DNA of 38,509 nucleotides. Source: Lachnospiraceae bacterium (GTDB lineage: Bacteria > Bacillota > Clostridia > Lachnospirales > Lachnospiraceae). Positions 33,013 to 38,509 of this stretch are shown here, one piece after another. The first letter of the stretch is position 1. Each line of letters opens with the position of its first letter. Under the pieces are notes generated by a model. It was not told the origin of the DNA. It worked only from the letters and a program-made list of their open reading frames with translations, and made no database searches. The position numbers were made by a program, and so were the translations under genes. The stretch spans positions 1-38,509 of the forward strand of contig JAKSSE010000008.1 in NCBI GenBank assembly GCA_024403255.1, in the 5' to 3' direction.

Positions 33013-35925
33013 ATGAAGCAGTTTCAGTATTCATTTGAGACATCTGAACAATTCAATAATTGTATGACTGAACTAAAAAATGTAATAAATGATGGTAGTC
33101 ATGCAATTTTTCAAATCTTTTCGGATAGGGTTTCTGAAGAGAACTTTATTATGGTCACAGATGTGCTTGATGTAAAGTTTCCAAAATCAAATTATTTTGG
33201 ATGTTCCACATCTGGAAATATTGGGAACTGTGAAATAATCAATAACATATCAGTTTCATGCACTGTTTTTGAAAAGGAAGATACTTTCGTTACAGTAGAA
33301 CAGTATGATTTAAATGACGCCTTAGAAAATATCACTAATGATATTTTGAATAAAACAAAAACAATACCTCATGTAAAAGCCTTAGAACTTTATTTTTCAA
33401 ATACTGGAATTAGCAATATTGAATTTTGTAATAGACTTGAATCAATAAGCGAAGATATTCATGTTTTTGGCGCAGTTGCTGGAAATAATGATATGGCATT
33501 ATCAGAGAGCTTGGTATGCTCGAAAGGAAATGCGCTTTCTGATACGGCATTAGTTGCAGTTTTTTATTCGGGGACGGAGCTACATGTTGAATCATTAAAA
33601 ACAACTGGATGGAAACCAATTGGTAATTATTTTGAAATTACTAAAGCTGAAGGCAATGTCATATACGAACTTGACGGAAAGCCTGCTTACAATGTCTACA
33701 AAAAATATTTCAATATTGAGAATGATGAAAACTTCTTTGTAAATTCTCTGGAATTTCCTTTGTTTTATCAGGATAATGATGAGGAAATTTTAAAGGCACC
33801 TTTGACGGGAACACCAGAGGGTGCGCTTGTTATGCTGACTGAAATTGAAACAGGGAAAAAGATTAGACTATCCTATGGTGATCCTCAGTCGATAATAGAA
33901 GGCGTTGATGAAGATGTAGAAAATTTAAGAGAGTTTGTACCTGATGTTATCCATATTTTTTCCTGTGCGGCAAGAAAATCGTTCTGGGGTGAAAATCAGG
34001 CAACTTATGAGTTAGAAGCACTCAAGGAAATAGCTGACTCAAACGGCTTCTTTTCTTATGGCGAATTTATTAGATCTAAAAATCACCTTAACAAGCACAA
34101 TGTAACGCTTGTGCTTGCAGCGATGCGAGAAGGTGAGAACTCAAAACAAAGAGTTTATCGTGAAAAATTAACAAAAAATGGAACGAATAAGATTCCTCTT
34201 ATCACTCGTCTTACTACATTCATAAAAGAGACAACAAATCAGGTTAACGAAGCAAATAAAAAACTTGTACAGGAACGAATGCATTACCACAACGTTCTTA
34301 CAAATGGATGCGAATATAATCTTACAGGTGATCTTACAGAAGGAATTGTGCGTGGAAAAGCGTACGATAAGCTGGGCCGAGATGTGGCAAAACTTCATAA
34401 CATTGTGGGAGAAATGTCATTTGATGACTACATAAAGTATTATCTTGATTTTCACAAGATTCAATATGTAGACATGACAAAACGTGAGCTTGGCGAAGTA
34501 CTTACATCTGAAGAGATGATGGAAAGATGTAAATGCTCTCTTACAAGAGCAGGACTTTTAGAGTCATTCGAAAAGGGTTTGTCTCGAGTAGAAACTGTTT
34601 TCTATGAAGTCGATCAAATGCGCTATATGCGTATTAGCGTTTATATGTCTGAAAATGAAGAAAATAATCATGTGTTTGCACTTGTGCTTGTTCAGGATGT
34701 TACTGCGCAGTGGAATGAAGATGTTGCTCATGAAAATCAGCTAAGAGAAGCAATCGAGCTTGCAAATCAGGCTAGTGTGGCAAAAAGTAGCTTTTTGGCA
34801 AATATGTCACATGAAGTACGAACTCCAATTAATGCGATTATCGGTTTCAATGAGATGATTCTTAGAGAGAATCAGGATGAGAACATTAATGATTATGCAA
34901 CTGATGCTAAAAATGCGGCAGAGACATTGTTAATGCTTGTGAATGATGTTCTTGACTTCTCAAAGATTGAAGCTGGTAAAATGGAAATTGTACCAGCAGA
35001 ATATTCTGTTAAGACATTGCTGAACACTGTTATGGGCATGATGAATGAGAGAGCTGAGTCAAAAGGTCTTGCACTTTATCTATATTTGGAAAAAGACATG
35101 CCAGAATATCTGCTTGGCGATATGGGAAGAATTCAGCAGATTCTTATTAATTTGATTTCTAATGCCATTAAATACACTGATGAGGGTAAAATTACATTAA
35201 GTGTTTCTGCAGTGACAGAAGGGGATAATGCTAAAGTGCATTTTTCTGTAAAGGATACCGGTATTGGAATAAAAGAAGAAGATATTGACCACCTGTTTAA
35301 TGAATTTGAGCGAATTGAGCTTGAAAGAAATCGAAATATAGAAGGAACCGGACTTGGAATAAATATTACAACCGGACTTCTTAAGTTAATGGGCAGTGAG
35401 CTTAAAGTTGAGAGTACTTATGGCTTGGGTTCTGAGTTTTCATTTACGATTGAACAGAAGATGATTTCGCATGATGCGAGCGCTGATGAAGAAAAGAGTG
35501 ACAAGGTAAGCTTTAAGTTTACTGCGCCTACGCTTGAACTTCTGGTTGTTGATGATAACAAGATGAATCGAAAAGTTTTTGCAAACCTATTAAAGGAAAC
35601 AATGATAAAAGTAGATCAGGCTGAAAGCGGACCTCAATGTTTGGAGATGGTGGCAAATAAAAAGTATGACATTATAATGCTTGACCATATGATGCCAGAA
35701 ATGGATGGTATTGAAACTTTGGATACCATGCTTAAGCAAAAACTTATTGATATTAAAGCTACGCCTGTTGTTGCGCTTACAGCAAATGCCATTGCGGGTG
35801 CAAAAGAGATGTATCTTGAACACGGCTTTTCTGACTATTTGGCCAAGCCTGTTCGCCCTGAACATTTAAATGAAATGATTTTAAAGCATGTTTCAGACGA
35901 AAAAATAAATAAAAAAGATTCATAA
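33013..35925 (+). CDS. FIST-domain hybrid sensor histidine kinase
   Basis: The 970-residue protein has no membrane helix and should be cytoplasmic. FIST_N (about 1-205) and FIST_C (about 210-380), predicted small-ligand sensors, come first. A PAS-like linker (about 410-570) leads to a HisKA domain with phospho-acceptor His600 in NMSHEVRTP. An ATPase domain carries NLISNAIKYT, DTGIGI and GTGLGI. A C-terminal receiver has Asp891 in MLDHMMPEMDG and the closing Lys in YLAKPV. No HPt or DNA-binding output is fused, so a separate phosphotransfer partner is expected, and none is in the window. It begins 2 bases after the second transporter with a GAGGAA site, so it is probably co-transcribed with the exporter. 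Confidence 0.93.
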   Translation: MKQFQYSFETSEQFNNCMTELKNVINDGSHAIFQIFSDRVSEENFIMVTDVLDVKFPKSNYFGCSTSGNIGNCEIINNISVSCTVFEKEDTFVTVEQYDLNDALENITNDILNKTKTIPHVKALELYFSNTGISNIEFCNRLESISEDIHVFGAVAGNNDMALSESLVCSKGNALSDTALVAVFYSGTELHVESLKTTGWKPIGNYFEITKAEGNVIYELDGKPAYNVYKKYFNIENDENFFVNSLEFPLFYQDNDEEILKAPLTGTPEGALVMLTEIETGKKIRLSYGDPQSIIEGVDEDVENLREFVPDVIHIFSCAARKSFWGENQATYELEALKEIADSNGFFSYGEFIRSKNHLNKHNVTLVLAAMREGENSKQRVYREKLTKNGTNKIPLITRLTTFIKETTNQVNEANKKLVQERMHYHNVLTNGCEYNLTGDLTEGIVRGKAYDKLGRDVAKLHNIVGEMSFDDYIKYYLDFHKIQYVDMTKRELGEVLTSEEMMERCKCSLTRAGLLESFEKGLSRVETVFYEVDQMRYMRISVYMSENEENNHVFALVLVQDVTAQWNEDVAHENQLREAIELANQASVAKSSFLANMSHEVRTPINAIIGFNEMILRENQDENINDYATDAKNAAETLLMLVNDVLDFSKIEAGKMEIVPAEYSVKTLLNTVMGMMNERAESKGLALYLYLEKDMPEYLLGDMGRIQQILINLISNAIKYTDEGKITLSVSAVTEGDNAKVHFSVKDTGIGIKEEDIDHLFNEFERIELERNRNIEGTGLGINITTGLLKLMGSELKVESTYGLGSEFSFTIEQKMISHDASADEEKSDKVSFKFTAPTLELLVVDDNKMNRKVFANLLKETMIKVDQAESGPQCLEMVANKKYDIIMLDHMMPEMDGIETLDTMLKQKLIDIKATPVVALTANAIAGAKEMYLEHGFSDYLAKPVRPEHLNEMILKHVSDEKINKKDS

Positions 35926-35930
35926 AACAC

Positions 35931-35957
35931 TAAAGTATTCTTTTTTACTTCCGATAT
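35931..35957 (+). promoter_or_regulatory. Sigma28 (FliA/SigD)-like promoter
   Basis: TAAA (35931-35934), 15 bases, then TCCGATAT (35950-35957) matches the flagellar sigma consensus TAAA-N15-GCCGATAA at all four -35 bases and six of eight -10 bases. It lies upstream of three unknown genes starting at 36117 and would give a leader of about 150 bases. No sigma-A promoter of similar quality is seen there. Confidence 0.6.
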
Positions 35958-35978
35958 ACAAAGTAGAAAAGAATACTT
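35933..35978. repeat. 18-bp inverted repeat overlapping the sigma28-like promoter
   Basis: The arms 35933-35950 and 35961-35978 pair over 18 bp with one mismatch around a 10-base centre that contains CCGATA. No T run follows the right arm, so it is not a standard terminator. It could end the upstream operon inefficiently or be an operator. Confidence 0.7.
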
Positions 35979-36038
35979 ATAATTATTTTCATAAGAACGA
36001 AACGGATTTCGGCTTAATACTCAAGGACAGAGGCTTAT

Positions 36039-36062
36039 GATATAGCATGGCTATATCTTTTT
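36039..36062 (+). terminator. Terminator-like hairpin in the leader of the last operon
   Basis: GATATAGC and GCTATATC form a perfect 8-bp stem around ATG, followed by five T residues. It lies 114 bases after the FIST kinase stop, and also downstream of the sigma28-like promoter. It may end the exporter operon or act as an attenuator for the genes from 36117. Confidence 0.6.
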
Positions 36063-36116
36063 GTTCTAGTCTTTCTGACTGTTTAGAAATCCAAAGTAGT
36101 TTCATATAGGCGTTTT

Positions 36117-36929
36117 ATGGTTACAGGAACTATTAGCAGTGCTGTAAAACTTCAGGTTTTGGACACTAAATGGCAACAAAAGAAGAATGATTTAAAATCC
36201 GGCAATTTCAAAAAAGAATTATCGCCGGAAGAACGCATGCTGGCTGATTATAAAGAGCAGATGGAAAAGCAGCGTGAAAGTAATTCTCATGCAGATTTAT
36301 ATAATAAATTAAAATCTGGTGGGAAACTTTCTTCTGAAGAAATATCTTATCTTGAGCAAAATGATCCAGAAGCGTTAAGAAAGTACCGAGAGGATCAGGC
36401 TGAACAAAAAGCTTATGAGAGAGATTTGAAAAACTGTAAAACTAAGGATGAAGTCGACAGAGTGAAGATGAATAAGCTTGGAAACTTTGCGACTCAGGCA
36501 AATAATATCGCAAATGATCCATATATTCCTTTGGATAAAAAGCTCGAATTAATGAATCAGCTTAATGATAAAGTTTGTCGTGTTCAGGAGGTTCACCTTG
36601 AATTTGTAGATTCACAGAAATATAAAGACATGCCTACAGAGGGTGAGCTTTTGCAGGAGAATGTCGAAAATGCGGTTGAGAATATTAAACCTGATGAAAC
36701 AACAGAAACTACAGAACAAAAAGAGGTTTTAGCTGATTCTGTAGATAACGGCATTGTAGAATCCCCAGAAGATAAGCTAAAAAAAGCTGAGCGTGAAGAC
36801 AAAAAAGACGAAGCAGTTAAGAATAAAAACGAAGACTCAGGTATTGAATTTGAAACTGTTACTAAGAGTATACAGAACTTTGTTTTTTCGGCAGGAAACT
36901 TTGATAGTAAGTTGGATATAAGTTTGTAG
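36117..36929 (+). CDS. Unknown hydrophilic protein, paralogue of the third gene of the operon
   Basis: I do not recognise this 270-residue protein. It has no signal peptide or membrane helix, is rich in Lys, Glu, Asp and Asn, and is predicted to be mostly helical with a disordered acidic C-terminal third (about 185-250). It shares blocks with the protein at 37808: GTISSAVKL near the start, LSPEERMLADYKEQM, LSSEEISYLEQNDPEALRKYR, and EQKAYERDLKNCKTKDEV. The start is supported by this N-terminal match, although the ribosome-binding site is weak. The sigma28-like promoter upstream suggests a motility-linked role. The shared pattern looks like a structural or export-related helical protein, which is only a guess. 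Confidence 0.85.
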   Translation: MVTGTISSAVKLQVLDTKWQQKKNDLKSGNFKKELSPEERMLADYKEQMEKQRESNSHADLYNKLKSGGKLSSEEISYLEQNDPEALRKYREDQAEQKAYERDLKNCKTKDEVDRVKMNKLGNFATQANNIANDPYIPLDKKLELMNQLNDKVCRVQEVHLEFVDSQKYKDMPTEGELLQENVENAVENIKPDETTETTEQKEVLADSVDNGIVESPEDKLKKAEREDKKDEAVKNKNEDSGIEFETVTKSIQNFVFSAGNFDSKLDISL

Positions 36930-36938
36930 GAGGTTGTT

Positions 36939-37802
36939 ATGGCAAGTGTAAATGGTTATAGTGCATACTCTCAGACACAGAGTGTTTGGAATCAGAATGC
37001 TAAAAGTTCAAAAGTAGATACAAAAAGTTCTACATCGAAAGCTGCTGATGATTCAAAAAAAGAAGTAGATAATATTAAAACTAGCGAATGGAAACCAATA
37101 GATACAAAGAGTGCTTTGATCCCTACTAAGCGTGAAGATATTGGAATGGCAATAGGAGATGTTCAGCTTTCTGATAAGGCTAAAGATTACTATAAGTCTC
37201 TTAAAGCTAAGTTTGGAAATATGGAGTTTATCGCTGTAAGCAAGGATATGATGAGCCAGGTAAAGGCTAATGCAGCAGCTTATGGTAATGCCAATAAAAC
37301 TGTAGTTTTAATTGACGAAGAAAAGCTTGAGAGAATGGCAACTGATGAGTCCTTCAGAAAGAAGTATGAGGGAATTATCGCTATGGCTCAGACACAGATG
37401 GCTGCAGCTAAAAACAGTCTTGCAAGTAGCGGTGCTAATATCAAGAACTTTGGAATGCAGGTTAATGAAGATGGTTCAACCAGCTTCTTTGCAACTTTAG
37501 AAAAGTCAAGTGAAGCTCAGGCTAAGCGTATTGAGAAAAAACAGGCTGAAAAGAAGGCTGCTAAAGCTGCAGAGAAAAAGGCTCACGATAAGAAGGTAAA
37601 AGAAGATCGCTTAGAGAAGAGGCAGGCTGAAAAGAAAGCAGAAAAGACTGATGGTGAGGATAAAGAATACTTTAAGCTCGAAGCTGATTCCATCGAAGAT
37701 CTCATCAATAAGGTTTCTAAAGTTGCATATGATAACGCGGCAAATAATGTAATGGCTGATGCAGAAAAAGGGCTTGGACAAAATATCGATTTCGAAGGTT
37801 AA
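36939..37802 (+). CDS. Unknown protein with Lys/Ala/Glu-rich coiled-coil tail
   Basis: The 287-residue protein has a Ser/Gln/Asn-rich start (MASVNGYSAYSQTQSVW) and a low-complexity stretch to about 50. A conserved-looking globular segment at about 65-190 includes LSDKAKDYYKSLKAKFGNME, EFIAVSKDMM and KTVVLIDEEKLERMA. A very charged KKAEKKA-type helix follows at about 190-240. It has no signal peptide or membrane helix. It resembles an uncharacterised clostridial family I associate with DUF6033, but this cannot be confirmed here. It has a strong AGGAGG site. It lies between the two paralogues, 9 bases after one and 5 bases before the other, so the three likely work together. Confidence 0.85.
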   Translation: MASVNGYSAYSQTQSVWNQNAKSSKVDTKSSTSKAADDSKKEVDNIKTSEWKPIDTKSALIPTKREDIGMAIGDVQLSDKAKDYYKSLKAKFGNMEFIAVSKDMMSQVKANAAAYGNANKTVVLIDEEKLERMATDESFRKKYEGIIAMAQTQMAAAKNSLASSGANIKNFGMQVNEDGSTSFFATLEKSSEAQAKRIEKKQAEKKAAKAAEKKAHDKKVKEDRLEKRQAEKKAEKTDGEDKEYFKLEADSIEDLINKVSKVAYDNAANNVMADAEKGLGQNIDFEG

Positions 37803-37807
37803 TTCCT

Positions 37808-38497
37808 ATGCAGGTAATATCGGGAACAGTACAAAATGCTGTAAAGCTTGATAGTCTTAAAAGCGTTCTAGAGCAGAATAGGAGGATGACTGGACTTCTT
37901 AAAGAAAAGAAGTCTCATCTTGATATGTCTCCTGAACAAAGAATGCTTGAACAGTTTAAAGAGCAGATGGCAAATGACCGAGAGCAAAACAAAAATAACA
38001 GTATTGCTACTAAGGTCATGAACGGTGAAACATTAACTCCTGATGAAGAACAATATCTGACCATAAAAAATCCAGGTCTTCTTAACAGCTATCGCCATAT
38101 GAAAGAAGAGCAAAAAGCGGAAGAGGAAGAACTTAGAAGATGTAAAACAAAGGACGAAGTTCACGAGTATAAACTTCAGAAAATGGGTGAATTCCTGTCA
38201 GCATTAAAATCAGCACATGGTGATGCTGAAGCAGCTGTTGCTATGGAAGTTTTACAAAAGGTTAATACCTTCCTTAAGGCAGAGAAAAACTTTATCGATT
38301 CCGGCGGATACGCAAATCTTCCTACTGAGGCTGATGAAGCTATAGATAGAGCAGAAGATAGAAATGAAAAGCAGGAAGAAACTCTTGAGATAATCGAGGA
38401 ATCCGCAGAAACAGAAGAACCTGCAGGTAAGGAAGTATCAGAAGCAGTCGCAGATGATGACCGTAAAGATACTAAAGAGAAGAAAGATACAGAATAA
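37808..38497 (+). CDS. Unknown hydrophilic protein, paralogue of the first gene of the operon
   Basis: The 229-residue protein repeats the layout of the product of 36117: SGTVQNAVKL at the start, MSPEQRMLEQFKEQM at about 40, LTPDEEQYLTIKNPGLLNSYR, then EELRRCKTKDEV at about 110, with an acidic disordered tail (about 180-229). It lacks membrane helices and a signal peptide, and it has one Cys in the shared RCKTKDEV motif. The ATG at 37808 has GAAGG about 9 bases upstream. The reading frame ends 12 bases before the window edge, so further operon members may follow. Function is unknown, with a probable link to the sigma28-like promoter at 35931. Confidence 0.85.
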   Translation: MQVISGTVQNAVKLDSLKSVLEQNRRMTGLLKEKKSHLDMSPEQRMLEQFKEQMANDREQNKNNSIATKVMNGETLTPDEEQYLTIKNPGLLNSYRHMKEEQKAEEEELRRCKTKDEVHEYKLQKMGEFLSALKSAHGDAEAAVAMEVLQKVNTFLKAEKNFIDSGGYANLPTEADEAIDRAEDRNEKQEETLEIIEESAETEEPAGKEVSEAVADDDRKDTKEKKDTE

Positions 38498-38509
38498 TCT
38501 AAAGATCCG

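Overview
The window comes from an AT-rich, motile member of the Clostridia, most likely Lachnospiraceae of the Butyrivibrio/Pseudobutyrivibrio type. The reasons are the gene order pyrH-frr-uppS-cdsA-dxr-rseP-ispG-polC with a Gram-positive PolC, the bactofilin, the NHLP-type peptide exporter, the many c-di-GMP proteins, and a sigma28-like promoter. No phage, IS element or CRISPR array is visible. The genus is an inference from gene content, not from a search.

Bases 1-960 are gene-poor. A minus-strand promoter carrying a perfect Gram-positive LexA box drives a transcript that leaves the window on the left. A second LexA box sits on the promoter of a Y-family polymerase and YolD-like cassette at 963-2580. 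Between them lie a 13-bp-stem hairpin, six palindromes spaced at an almost exact 62-bp period (273-622), degenerate GC-richer repeats (630-800) and a minus-strand tRNA-Pro(GGG).

Bases 2695-23397 are one long, tightly packed run of housekeeping genes on the plus strand: a lipid kinase, trmO, a polysaccharide deacetylase, a bactofilin, pyrH, frr, a terminator, uppS, cdsA, dxr, rseP, ispG, polC, pheA, a DUF815 ATPase, a Ppx/GppA-HD protein, ppk1 and a HAD phosphatase. They cover nucleotide synthesis, translation recycling, isoprenoid and lipid carriers for the envelope, replication, phenylalanine synthesis and polyphosphate metabolism.

Bases 23442-35925 are a signalling and export region. A membrane EAL protein ends in a strong terminator. 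A separate ~360-nt transcription unit follows, with its own promoter and terminator and many hairpins. It contains an 81-codon frame with a good ribosome-binding site and may be a structured RNA, a small peptide gene, or both. Then comes one operon: a membrane GGDEF protein, a short HlyD-like adaptor, two NHLP-family ABC transporters (the first with an intact C39 peptidase) and a cytoplasmic FIST-domain hybrid histidine kinase. No maturation enzyme and no convincing double-glycine precursor is present. This makes it an orphan peptide exporter wired to c-di-GMP and two-component signalling.

Bases 36117-38497 hold three hydrophilic, coiled-coil-like proteins of unknown function. The outer two are paralogues. 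They sit downstream of a sigma28 (FliA/SigD)-like promoter, so they may belong to the late motility regulon.
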